Shown: positions 39,709-48,134 of the stretch, in pieces
How the letters are laid out: the number at the start of each line of letters is the position of its first letter
Numbering within the stretch: position 1 is the first letter of the stretch
Assembly (NCBI GenBank): GCA_019634835.1
Contig: JAHCAO010000003.1
Location: 124,001 to 188,000, forward strand
DNA length: 64,000 bases
Direction of reading: 5' to 3'
DNA from: Gammaproteobacteria bacterium
GTDB lineage: Bacteria > Pseudomonadota > Gammaproteobacteria > DSM-16500
Made by a program: the position numbers and the translations under genes
The notes under the pieces: model-generated
The model's database searches: none
What the model saw: only the letters and a program-made list of their open reading frames with translations
Told to the model about the DNA's origin: nothing

Positions 39709-40188
39709 TTAACATCCCTGCATTGCAAATTTTGCTGCACGTTCTTTCACCTGATCTGGTGTAACTGATTCTATTCTTGTAGCAATTGACCAGATATGTC
39801 CAAATGGATCTATCAGTTGACCATAACGGTCCCCCCAAAACATATTATCAAGGTTCCTCTTTATCTTTGCTCCAGCCTTAATAGCAGATTCAAATATTTT
39901 ATCTACATCTTGAACATACAAATGAATTATACAGCTTGTTACTTTGATAGAATGAGGAGACTTAATATCACTTTCATGCTCCTGAAATTCATCGGATAGT
40001 TGCAATGTAGAGTCCCCAATTTGTAATTCAGCATGCATGATTTTTCCATCCGGCGTTACAAATCGAGATTTTTCTTGCACGCCAAATGCTGTCTGATAAA
40101 AATTTATTGCTTGAGCAGCATCATTGACCAAAATATAAATATTGATTGAGTGATACCCATCAGGAATTGATTTTATTTTTTCAGTCAT
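39709..40188 (-). CDS. VOC-family (glyoxalase-like, PhnB type) protein
   Basis: 159 residues with two beta-alpha-beta-beta-beta repeats: DAAQAINFYQTAFGVQEKSR, then MHAELQIGDSTLQLSDE, and the second half ending WGDRYGQLIDPFGHIWSIA. The PhnB/YkgJ-like branch often lacks the metal site of glyoxalase I and binds or resists toxic compounds. The gene is 14 bp after the TetR gene and just before the monooxygenase, so a detoxification unit is plausible. Confidence 0.83.
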   Translation of the reverse strand: MTEKIKSIPDGYHSINIYILVNDAAQAINFYQTAFGVQEKSRFVTPDGKIMHAELQIGDSTLQLSDEFQEHESDIKSPHSIKVTSCIIHLYVQDVDKIFESAIKAGAKIKRNLDNMFWGDRYGQLIDPFGHIWSIATRIESVTPDQVKERAAKFAMQGC

Positions 40189-40202
40189 ATTTTTCTCTTC
40201 AA

Positions 40203-40832
40203 TTATTCTTTCGATATAAAACTAAATGTCCCTAGTTTTGCACCCACTAACAGCTCAAGAATATTTTGAGCAGACTTAAGAAAAGCGACTCGTTTCTTTG
40301 CCGGTAGGATAAATAATCCAGAATTAAGGATGAATTCAGAGCCAGCAAGTATAAGCTGAACACTCTCAACAGGTGGAGATAGAGTGAAAACACCCTCCTG
40401 TTTTCCTTGCTGCAAAACTTTAGCTAACAGTGGAGCAATGACATTAACACTCTGAATGTTTAATTTTTCCTGAAGTTCACGGTTTTCCGGTTTATGAATA
40501 ATTTTCATTACCGGTGATGAAGCGATTTTTTGCTTTTCTTCTCCCTTTAGCATTAACTTTAATTTCTGAATTGATGTTAATTCCTTAGTTTCGACTATTG
40601 AATTAAAATGGGTTTCCATTTTTATACCAATTTGCTCAACTAAAGCCTCCAAAACATCCTTCTTAGCTTGAAAATAGTGATAAAATGTTCCTTTAGCGAT
40701 ACCAGCTTTTTTTATAATTGATTCAACCGAAGTTTTTGTATAACCCTCTTGCCCAAACAATTTTTCAGCTGCTTGAATTATCTCTAATCTTCTAACATCA
40801 GGATTTTTAACAATTCGCACCATCTCTTCCAA
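40203..40832 (-). CDS. TetR-family transcriptional repressor
   Basis: 209 residues. N-terminal helix-turn-helix: RRLEIIQAAEKLFGQEGYTK followed by TSVESIIKKAGIAKGTFYHYF, the TetR consensus. The C-terminal ligand domain is helical and variable. A sigma70 promoter and an operator-like palindrome next to its -10 box lie immediately upstream, indicating self-repression and control of the following VOC and monooxygenase genes. Confidence 0.9.
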   Translation of the reverse strand: MEEMVRIVKNPDVRRLEIIQAAEKLFGQEGYTKTSVESIIKKAGIAKGTFYHYFQAKKDVLEALVEQIGIKMETHFNSIVETKELTSIQKLKLMLKGEEKQKIASSPVMKIIHKPENRELQEKLNIQSVNVIAPLLAKVLQQGKQEGVFTLSPPVESVQLILAGSEFILNSGLFILPAKKRVAFLKSAQNILELLVGAKLGTFSFISKE

Positions 40833-40843
40833 ACACCCTTATA

Positions 40844-40886
40844 GACCGACCGTCAGTCATTATATAATGTGATCTAAAAATGTCAA
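40844..40886 (-). promoter_or_regulatory. Consensus sigma70 promoter with TetR-type operator
   Basis: Reading leftward, TTGACA (40886-40881), a 16-bp spacer and TATAAT (40864-40859) form a perfect-consensus promoter. GACTGACGGTCGGTC (40858-40844), palindromic except for one pair, sits directly after the -10 box, 12 bases before the TetR gene. A repressor bound there would block transcription. Confidence 0.8.
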
Positions 40887-40984
40887 GCTTCTGACCATGC
40901 TTTTAAATGAATCGAATCGTAAAAACGAAGTGTTCTAATACTAACTCCTGATACGTTCGCTAATTTCTTTACCGTATATGTCAT
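40883..40984 (-). pseudogene. Truncated MerR-family regulator (N-terminal 33 residues)
   Basis: From ATG 40984, with GAGGAACG as ribosome binding site, the frame reads MTYTVKKLANVSGVSIRTLR then FYDSIHLKAWSEA and stops. This is the start of a MerR winged helix (TipA-like: VKKLAxxSGVSxRTLxxYD). The normal protein is over 100 residues, so all but the recognition helix is lost. The end overlaps the -35 box of the TetR promoter. The surrounding gap 40985-41088 holds nothing else I can see. Confidence 0.6.
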
Positions 40985-41088
40985 AAACGTTCCTCTATCC
41001 GATTATCGCATCATCAGGGGTGACATAACGAGAATGATAATTCTTTATTTTGTCTCTATTTACCTTGACGCAGAATAGACACTGTGCC

Positions 41089-42132
41089 CTATTTAATTTT
41101 CTCATGTTCCAATAACCATTGTTTTCGAACAATGCCACCACCATACCCACCAAGTTCACCATTTGTGTTAATAACACGATGACAAGGCACAATTATAGCT
41201 AACTGATTTGTACCATTAGCTCGAGCTACGGCTCGACATGCGGTAGGTGCGTTTAACGATTTCGCAATATCTAAATAAGAACGAGTTTCTCCAGGAGGAA
41301 TTTTTCTTAATTCGTTCCATACATTCTTTTGAAAAGGCGAGCCAACTAGGTGAATCGGTGTATTAAATATAAATTTTCGTTGATCAAAGTAATCCACTAT
41401 TTCAGATTCAATGCTTTTGATAATACTTGTTTCCCCAGGAATAATCGTAGCATTTAATCTTTTTCTTAATCGTTTCACTTCGTTTTCTAAACCTCGCCGA
41501 TCAACAAATTCCAATAAATACAGGCTATTTTCATCCGCTATTGCAATCATTGGCCCAAGCTTAGTATCTAACCACGCTGTTTTTAAAATTAGATGGTTCG
41601 CACGTGTAGGAGCCGCTCCCATTATCTTTGAGAAAGCATCACGAAAACCGCTGCTGGATTCGTAACCTGTAGTCAATTGAGCATCGATAACTGGATTTCC
41701 TTCTTTAATATGTCTTAATGCTAATCCCATACGTCTCGCTCTTGCATACTCAACAAATGTCATTCCAAAGCGTTTTTTAAACTGTCTTCTAGCAGTTGAA
41801 ACATCAATAGATAATAATTGACGAAAATCCTCTTCTTTCCAACGCTTTTCTGGATTATCTTCAATTGCTTTTACTAGAATTCTAACAATGGCAGGTACTT
41901 GATTGGGATGAGACAACGGCTGGCAGCGTTGACAAGGTCTAAAAGATGCCAGTAACGCTTCTTTAGCGGTCTTAAAGAATTCACAGTTTTCTAGCTTTGG
42001 CTTTTTAGCTGGACAGGTAGGCCGACAAAATACACCTGTTGTTTTAACCCCTACATAAAAAATACCTTCGTAGGCTGAATTTTTATTAATTAATGCCTGA
42101 TAGTATTCCTGTCTTTTTTTAAGGTCTAACAT
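41089..42132 (-). CDS. ada: Ada: bifunctional DNA-alkyl methyltransferase and AraC-type activator
   Basis: 347 residues, near E. coli Ada (354). The N-terminal zinc domain keeps all four cysteines (C36, C40, C67, C70), of which the first accepts methyl groups from phosphotriesters. An AraC-type helix-turn-helix is at about 95-185, and the O6-methylguanine methyltransferase domain ends with the acceptor C317 in VPCHRVINTNG. Methylated Ada activates its own gene and repair genes. It stands alone here, facing the same way as the TetR unit. A DUF-like frame over its 3' end is a shadow. Confidence 0.93.
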   Translation of the reverse strand: MLDLKKRQEYYQALINKNSAYEGIFYVGVKTTGVFCRPTCPAKKPKLENCEFFKTAKEALLASFRPCQRCQPLSHPNQVPAIVRILVKAIEDNPEKRWKEEDFRQLLSIDVSTARRQFKKRFGMTFVEYARARRMGLALRHIKEGNPVIDAQLTTGYESSSGFRDAFSKIMGAAPTRANHLILKTAWLDTKLGPMIAIADENSLYLLEFVDRRGLENEVKRLRKRLNATIIPGETSIIKSIESEIVDYFDQRKFIFNTPIHLVGSPFQKNVWNELRKIPPGETRSYLDIAKSLNAPTACRAVARANGTNQLAIIVPCHRVINTNGELGGYGGGIVRKQWLLEHEKIK

Positions 42133-42523
42133 TAGTAGATACTCTCACTCAGTACAGTAGATCAAAGCTTTAGCTAGATTATATAGTGATTTTGATATTT
42201 ATTGGCGCCGAAATTCAGGCATTGATTTCTCAATGATTAAAATATAGTCAATAAAACGAATAAGGATTTTTTTCCTGAAAAAGACCCGGAAAAGTTAAAA
42301 AGAAAAAATTTTTACTTTTTTTCTTCCCAATAAAGTAATTCTTGAACATCCAACACCTCTTTGTTAGATTAGCGTTTGTTATATGTAATGTTAATGAACA
42401 CATACTTGAGTAAGCTTCGATGAAACTGATGATATAGCAAGCCTAAACTAAGCTCGTTAGAATTATGGCTTTTTCTGTTTTAGATGTGCTTTTTTATGAT
42501 TTTTATTCATCAGGTACTTAACT
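42133..42523. other. Intergenic region between ada and the ABC-F leader
   Basis: A 391-bp AT-rich gap between divergent units. It presumably holds the ada promoter and the promoter for the leader/ABC-F transcript. An AAGAAAAAA ... TTTTTTCTT stem at about 42299-42324 is all I can see; no clear promoter, RNA gene or frame is visible. Confidence 0.4.
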
Positions 42524-42610
42524 ATGAAGCTTTCTGGATTACTTTTTTATATTTCACGTCCATTCCTAAAAGAAAGACTAGTTTGTTTGGTTAGAGGAAC
42601 AACTCTATGA
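42524..42610 (+). CDS. Putative 28-residue leader peptide coupled to the ABC-F gene
   Basis: A short frame, MKLSGLLFYISRPFLKERLV then CLVRGTTL, ends in TGA at 42608-42610, which overlaps the ABC-F ATG (42607-42609) as ATGA. The ABC-F ribosome binding site AGAGGA lies inside the frame. Ribosome-protection ABC-F genes are often controlled by leader peptides, so this is suggestive. The leader itself has only a weak AGG upstream. It could also be a chance frame. Confidence 0.4.
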   Translation: MKLSGLLFYISRPFLKERLVCLVRGTTL

Positions 42611-44196
42611 TTCTAATCAACCAGCTTACTATGTCATATGGACAAAAATTACTGTTTTTTGATGTTAATTTTATTCTCTCCGATCAAATCCATTACGCCT
42701 TAGTTGGCGCTAATGGTGCTGGCAAATCCACTTTGCTCAAGCTAATCACAGGAGAAGAAGAACCTATTTCGGGCAGCATTTCAATTTCTAAGGATGCAAG
42801 TATTGGATGGTTGAAGCAAGACCAGTTTCAATACGAAAATACCATCATCACCGACATTGTGTTACAAGGCAAATCCAAACTCTGGCGGGCACTTGTTGAG
42901 AAAGACGAATTATTGCAGAGTATTCATTGGGATGAAAAAACGGCACATCGTTTGGGTCAACTAGAAGAAACTATCGCTCAGGAAAACGGCTATAGCGCCA
43001 TTTCATTTGCAGAAAAATTGCTAGTGGGACTTGGAATCGACCCTGCCTATCATCAAAAACCTTTGAGTAGTTTATCGGGTGGTTTCAAATTGCGTGTCTT
43101 GCTTGCGCAAGCACTATTTCAAGAGCCGGATACCTTACTTCTTGATGAGCCGACCAATCATCTAGACATTATTTCAATTCGTTGGTTAGAAAAATATTTA
43201 AAAAATGAGTTTCGTGGCATAGTGATTTTTATTTCTCACGATGTGGAGTTTATCAATCGTCTCGCCGACGTTATTCTTGACATAGATTATGGTGAAATTC
43301 GGGAATACCCGGGAAACTATGAAAAATTCTTGGCTGAAAAAAAGTTAGTTGAAGAACAACAATTACTTGCCAAGAAACATATGGAACAAAAAATTGCTGG
43401 CATGCAAAAACTTGTGGATCGATTTCAAGCAGGCACACGCGCTAAACAAGCCCAATCACGTGTCAAAATGATAGAAAAAATGGAATTGCCTGATATTAAA
43501 CATACTTCTCGAGCATGGCCACATTTTCATTTCAAACCCAATCGCCATTCTGGCAAAATGGTATTGCGTGTCAATCATTTAGGAAAAGAATTTCAAAATA
43601 AAAATTTATTTTCTCACTTAAATTTTGAAATCTTACGAGGCGAAAAGGTAGCAATTATTGGTGAGAATGGCATTGGCAAATCCACTCTTATTAAAATTTT
43701 ACTTGGTAAAATACACCAAACTGAGGGTGAGTTTGAATGGGGCCATGAAACACACATTAGCTATTTTTCTCAGGATCACCACGATCTGCTCAACAAGCAT
43801 TCACGAGTCTTAGACTGGTTAGGAGACATGACGAGTCATGTTACCGAGCAACAAATCAGAAAAACATTAGGTCAGGCATTATTTAAAAAAGATGGCGTTG
43901 AAAAAGATATCTTATCGCTAAGCGGCGGTGAGGCTGCACGCTTGCTGTTGGCAAGAATCACTCTGGAGTCAGGGAATGTCTTAATGCTCGATGAACCCAC
44001 CAATCATCTCGATATCGAAGCAACAGAATCATTGGCCCAAGCTCTCAATACCTATCCTGGCACGTTAATGTTTGTCAGCCACGATAGGCATTTTATTAGA
44101 AAAATTGCCAATCGCATTTTATTTATTTCACATGACAAAAAACTAATTGACTTCAAAGGTCATTTTATGGAATTTGAGAAAATATACGAGGTATAA
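42607..44196 (+). CDS. ABC-F family ribosome-associated ATPase (YbiT-like)
   Basis: 529 residues, two ABC domains and no membrane helices. Domain 1: Walker A GANGAGKST, signature LSGGFKLRVLLAQAL, Walker B LLLDEPTNHLD. Linker (about 250-300) with a charged helix pair that in ABC-F proteins reaches the P-site tRNA. Domain 2: GENGIGKST, LSGGEAARLLLARI, VLMLDEPTNHLD. Length matches E. coli YbiT (530). ABC-F proteins help stalled or antibiotic-bound ribosomes; the exact job of YbiT is not established. The ATG overlaps the stop of a possible leader. Confidence 0.88.
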   Translation: MILINQLTMSYGQKLLFFDVNFILSDQIHYALVGANGAGKSTLLKLITGEEEPISGSISISKDASIGWLKQDQFQYENTIITDIVLQGKSKLWRALVEKDELLQSIHWDEKTAHRLGQLEETIAQENGYSAISFAEKLLVGLGIDPAYHQKPLSSLSGGFKLRVLLAQALFQEPDTLLLDEPTNHLDIISIRWLEKYLKNEFRGIVIFISHDVEFINRLADVILDIDYGEIREYPGNYEKFLAEKKLVEEQQLLAKKHMEQKIAGMQKLVDRFQAGTRAKQAQSRVKMIEKMELPDIKHTSRAWPHFHFKPNRHSGKMVLRVNHLGKEFQNKNLFSHLNFEILRGEKVAIIGENGIGKSTLIKILLGKIHQTEGEFEWGHETHISYFSQDHHDLLNKHSRVLDWLGDMTSHVTEQQIRKTLGQALFKKDGVEKDILSLSGGEAARLLLARITLESGNVLMLDEPTNHLDIEATESLAQALNTYPGTLMFVSHDRHFIRKIANRILFISHDKKLIDFKGHFMEFEKIYEV

Positions 44197-44280
44197 ATAG
44201 TAGCCTATCGCCAAAATCAATAATCGATTATTGTTATAATTATATAAAATAAGTGACATGATAAAGAAAACGAGGACGTT

Positions 44281-45012
44281 ATGAAACCCAGACGTAGAAA
44301 AAGTGACGAAGATAAAATTGAAGAAGCTTTAAAAAAAATAACAAATTTCTTTAAAGGAAAAACCTTAACCTTAAATGTAGATGAGATTTTTGGGAATTTA
44401 TTAGCGCCTTGGAATATTGAAACGATCCATCATTACCATGGAGATAGAAAAATTAATGAAGATGTAATAAATACATTTCTGGAAGCCGCCCAGTCCTATT
44501 TTACGGATGAAAATATTACTCTAAAAAATATTGGTAACAAATACAAATTTATTGAAAAAATTTATGAGAAAGAAGATATTGATATGGGAAATACAATAGA
44601 GGAAAGATCTAAATTCTTGAGAGCAAAAGGATTAATTCTGGCAACTAACAAGGCCATGAAGTCCAAGGAATCTTTAGTTAACAATCTTACTGATTACAAA
44701 AATCTTCGCGAAAAACAAAACGATTCGCTATTTGGTTACAGTAAAATAGAAAAAATAATTGTTGTTGGTGTATTCATAGGATTTCTAGAGGGAGATAAAA
44801 ATCGAGAGTTGGATGTCATTAGAAATATCAGTGTCTTGACAAAAGGACGCTTAGGAGATGTCATCAAGATCTGGTTTAAAAAAAATAAAGAATATGCAAA
44901 ATCTATTTTTCCAAAGGAATTAAATGACCGGTTAGAAAGTCTGATAAACAAGGAAAAAAAGGAAGAAATATTATCTCAAAACATACTTCGCACTGGACGT
45001 TATGGACGATAA
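44281..45012 (+). CDS. Unrecognised Lys/Glu-rich protein
   Basis: 243 residues, unrelated to any family I know. The N-terminus MKPRRRKSDEDKIEEALKKI is basic, the body is mostly predicted helix, and IEKIIVVGVFIGFLEGD around residue 155-172 is the only hydrophobic stretch, probably buried rather than membrane. No signal peptide. CGAGGACG precedes the ATG. It is AT-rich compared with neighbours and stands between the ABC-F gene and the convergent HerA-type gene. Recent acquisition or an effector are possible but unproven. Confidence 0.7.
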   Translation: MKPRRRKSDEDKIEEALKKITNFFKGKTLTLNVDEIFGNLLAPWNIETIHHYHGDRKINEDVINTFLEAAQSYFTDENITLKNIGNKYKFIEKIYEKEDIDMGNTIEERSKFLRAKGLILATNKAMKSKESLVNNLTDYKNLREKQNDSLFGYSKIEKIIVVGVFIGFLEGDKNRELDVIRNISVLTKGRLGDVIKIWFKKNKEYAKSIFPKELNDRLESLINKEKKEEILSQNILRTGRYGR

Positions 45013-45050
45013 TAGGATTGGTGAATCATCAGTTAAAATAGCATCTACCC

Positions 45051-46505
45051 TTATTTTTTGTTAAAAATAGAGCCTAAAATTCCACGTAAAATCTGTCGGC
45101 CTATTTGTGTCCCAAAGCTTCTTGCGGCAGAAGTCATCATGGCCTCTGCCATGCTTTGACGTGGACGCCCAGGACTACGCCTTTCTGCAACCTGATTTTT
45201 TTCGTCTGTTTCTGCTTTATTAGCTGCAATATGATTTTCCAATATTTCATAAGCAGATTCTCGATCAATTGCTTTATCATAAATACCTGCAAACGGAGAA
45301 GTACTCATCAGTTGCTGACGTTCCGTTTCCGAAATTGCGCCAATGCGTGATGTTGGCGGAATAATTTTTATATGCTTAACAATACCTGGCGTACCTTTTG
45401 TATCGAGTAATGAGACCAATGCTTCGCCCACGGCCATATTAGTAATTATATTTTCTAAGTTTAATTCTTGGTTTTGTCTAAATGTTTGCGCAACTGATTT
45501 AATTATCTTTTGGTCTCGTGGCGTAAAAGCACGTAAAGCATGCTGAATGCGATTGCTTAATTGCCCTAAAACATTCTCTGGAATATCCAACGGTGATTGC
45601 GTCACAAAAAACACACCTACGCCTTTTGAGCGGATCAATCTAACTAATTGTTGAATTTTTTCTAATAACGGCTTGGGAGCTGAATTAAACAATAAATGCG
45701 CTTCATCAAAAAAGAAAACTAATTTAGGTTTATCCAAATCTCCTACTTCGGGAAGGGTTTCAAATAAATCGGATAAAAGCCACAATAAAAAAGTGCTATA
45801 TAATAAAGCATCATTAATCAGTTTAGTTGCGTCTAGAATATTGACAATCCCTTTTCCAGAAAGATCCTTTTGAAAAAGAGCTTCAATTTTAAAAGCAGGC
45901 TCACCGAAAAAAATATCACCGCCTGCTTCCGAAAGCGTCAGCAGTGCGCGCTGAATTGCGCCAATAGATGAGCGGGAAATGTTACCATACTGATTTAATA
46001 ATGCTGCTGAATGAGTTTGCATCCATTCAAGCAAGCTGCGTAGGTCTTTCAAGTCAATCAACAATAATTTTTCGTTATCCGCATAACTAAATGCAGCATT
46101 TAAAATACCTTGTTGTGTATCATTTAGACTTAATAAGCGGCCAAGCAAAAGCGGCCCCATTGCACTTAAAGTAGTACGTAAAGGATGGCCTTCCTTTCCA
46201 TAGATGTCCCAGAAAACAACTGGGCAAGCTTGTGGAACATACTGTTTAATTTTCAGTTCGGTTAAACGTTTTTTGACTTTAGGATTATCATCAGCCGGAA
46301 AAGCAATGCCAGAAAGATCGCCTTTGACATCCGCTGTAAAAACGGATACACCCGCGTGGGAAAATGCTTCAGCAATTTTTTGTAATGTAACCGTTTTACC
46401 TGTACCGGTAGCACCTGCGATTAAGCCATGACGATTAGCCATTGCGAGAAAAAATTCAATCGGTTGTAGTTTGTCATCCATACCGATTATAAATTGCTGA
46501 CTCAT
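45051..46505 (-). CDS. HerA/FtsK-like ATPase, DUF853 (YjgR type)
   Basis: 484 residues from ATG 46505 (MSQQFIIGMDDKLQPIEFF, with AAGGATG upstream); an ATG eight codons earlier is less likely. Walker A GATGTGKTVTLQ is near residue 30 with TADVKGDLSG following, Walker B is KLVFFFDEAHLLF, and an arginine finger region RLIRSKGVGVFFVTQSP follows, all typical of HerA/YjgR. The C-terminal tail is basic and low complexity. These hexameric ATPases are thought to translocate DNA or proteins; the biological role of YjgR is unknown. Confidence 0.88.
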   Translation of the reverse strand: MSQQFIIGMDDKLQPIEFFLAMANRHGLIAGATGTGKTVTLQKIAEAFSHAGVSVFTADVKGDLSGIAFPADDNPKVKKRLTELKIKQYVPQACPVVFWDIYGKEGHPLRTTLSAMGPLLLGRLLSLNDTQQGILNAAFSYADNEKLLLIDLKDLRSLLEWMQTHSAALLNQYGNISRSSIGAIQRALLTLSEAGGDIFFGEPAFKIEALFQKDLSGKGIVNILDATKLINDALLYSTFLLWLLSDLFETLPEVGDLDKPKLVFFFDEAHLLFNSAPKPLLEKIQQLVRLIRSKGVGVFFVTQSPLDIPENVLGQLSNRIQHALRAFTPRDQKIIKSVAQTFRQNQELNLENIITNMAVGEALVSLLDTKGTPGIVKHIKIIPPTSRIGAISETERQQLMSTSPFAGIYDKAIDRESAYEILENHIAANKAETDEKNQVAERRSPGRPRQSMAEAMMTSAARSFGTQIGRQILRGILGSIFNKK

Positions 46506-46575
46506 AATTTTTACATCCTTGTTAATCAAAGATTCTTTGCATCTTAAATTGACTGATCTCTTTCCATGCTAAATC

Positions 46576-47418
46576 CTATTGGCGGCAAAGCCTCATATTA
46601 GGTATGGCATTTGGATCTATGGGTTTTGTAGAACGATAAGAATTAATGTCCAATCCGCCTCTTCTTGTTGACCTGCCATAAACTGTCAACTCTTCCGGTT
46701 TGCAACGTTGCATAATATGCATAAAAATTTTCTCTATACACTGTTCATGAAATTCATTGTCATTTCTAAATGAAACTAAGTAACGGAGTAATCCTTCATG
46801 ATTAATTTTTCTGCCCTTATAAGAAATTTGCACACTGCACCAATCAGGTTGATGAGTCACTAGACAATTTGATTTCAGCAAATCTGAGTAAAGTGTTTCT
46901 TCGGCCAATTCATCTTCCGTTGTTAAGTAAGAGGAGTCCGTATGATAGAGAGAACATTCAATGTCCAATTCGTCCAAGCACATTCCTTTTAAACTACGAT
47001 AAATCACTTCCTCTTTAAAAAGATGAAGTGGTTTGACGCGAACCTCAATAAACGAACCATTTAATCGTTCTTCAATGTCTTTTTTAATGATCGATTGTAC
47101 TGATTCTACATGACTAAATTTAGTATTATTTAATGAATTAAAATAAAGTTTCATGGATTTTGATTCAATGATATTTTTGGAATCACAACCATAAATAATC
47201 TCGGCCAAAGCCGCCATGGGTTTTCCCTTTTCGTTTAACCAAGAAACTTCATAATGATTCCATACATCAAAGCCAAAAAATGGTAAGTCATCAGATACAC
47301 CAATTTCATCACGCTTCGCTTTTCTAGGTATTGGAAAGAGCTTCTGAGGATCATAATGACTATCATATTGCGTCTTTTTACCCAGTTCTGATTTTTCAGG
47401 GATCATATCATTTGCCAT
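46576..47418 (-). CDS. queF: NADPH-dependent 7-cyano-7-deazaguanine reductase (type II QueF)
   Basis: 280 residues, the long two-domain (type II) form. Reduces preQ0 to preQ1 in queuosine synthesis for tRNA. The N-terminal half carries GCDSKNIIESKSMKLYFNS; the nucleophilic cysteine C185 (SNCLVTHQ) and D192 (PDW) correspond to E. coli C190 and D197. No preQ1 riboswitch is visible upstream, and the other queuosine genes are not in this window. Confidence 0.93.
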   Translation of the reverse strand: MANDMIPEKSELGKKTQYDSHYDPQKLFPIPRKAKRDEIGVSDDLPFFGFDVWNHYEVSWLNEKGKPMAALAEIIYGCDSKNIIESKSMKLYFNSLNNTKFSHVESVQSIIKKDIEERLNGSFIEVRVKPLHLFKEEVIYRSLKGMCLDELDIECSLYHTDSSYLTTEDELAEETLYSDLLKSNCLVTHQPDWCSVQISYKGRKINHEGLLRYLVSFRNDNEFHEQCIEKIFMHIMQRCKPEELTVYGRSTRRGGLDINSYRSTKPIDPNAIPNMRLCRQ

Positions 47419-47507
47419 GAATTTGTGCCTTTTTTAACTCACAAGATAAACTTAGATCTAGAAGAATATATCAGAAATTATACAACACTTGAATAATATC
47501 ACCCTCA

Positions 47508-48134
47508 TTATGCCATGGTGATTCTATCAAGACAAAATATCGCTATTTGCCGTAATATCGTTGCTGCAGCTTGATTAGCCGCAAAAACAGCACCATATGG
47601 TGTTCCTCTAGGAATAGGAAGTGATACTGTGAATTGCTTTGTGGCAATGATTTGGTTGGCTGATATTTTAAATATTTGGGCACGGACAGAAAGAACTAAT
47701 AAAGGTGTCGAATGCGTAAGATCTTCTTTTAATTCTAATATTTCAGTATTGAGGACATAGTCATAGTGACCATTGTAGGGTGACGTAACGACCGCTTTAA
47801 AGAAATGTGTTTTTTGTAAAGTCTGAATCAATAACACATGCAGCATTTGTGCTGGCGTTTCTGCCCATTCGTTCTTACTAAAATAAGCTATTTGATAAGG
47901 TTTCAGCATATAAGCCATTTGTGTTGTATTATAAATGGGTCTAGTTTCAGGAGTAGGAATTAATAAAATCATTGGACGAGTTTTTTTAGTTGGCACATAA
48001 GAAGGGACTTTACTCAACATATATTTATCAGGTAAATCTACTTTTACTGGCGATAAAAATGAACAAGCTGACAACAAGACGATGCCAAATAAAGTTAATA
48101 TCACCCGCATGAGTTTTATCCTATTAAATTTCAT
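47508..48134 (-). CDS. ABC-type transport auxiliary lipoprotein (DUF330-like)
   Basis: 208 residues with a lipoprotein signal: LFGIVLLSACSFL gives lipobox LSAC with the lipidated cysteine near residue 24. The rest is a DUF330/PqiC-like domain (PIYNTTQMAYMLKPYQ, YVLNTEILELKEDL). Such lipoproteins act with MCE-protein lipid transporters. The start overlaps the MCE gene stop by four bases, and this is the last gene of the adk-mla run. Confidence 0.85.
   Translation of the reverse strand: MKFNRIKLMRVILTLFGIVLLSACSFLSPVKVDLPDKYMLSKVPSYVPTKKTRPMILLIPTPETRPIYNTTQMAYMLKPYQIAYFSKNEWAETPAQMLHVLLIQTLQKTHFFKAVVTSPYNGHYDYVLNTEILELKEDLTHSTPLLVLSVRAQIFKISANQIIATKQFTVSLPIPRGTPYGAVFAANQAAATILRQIAIFCLDRITMA

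Noticed and set aside
40995..41192. 65-codon minus-strand frame after ada
   Set aside because: It overlaps the 3' end of ada in another frame, has no ribosome binding site and is Cys/Val-rich as shadow frames often are.
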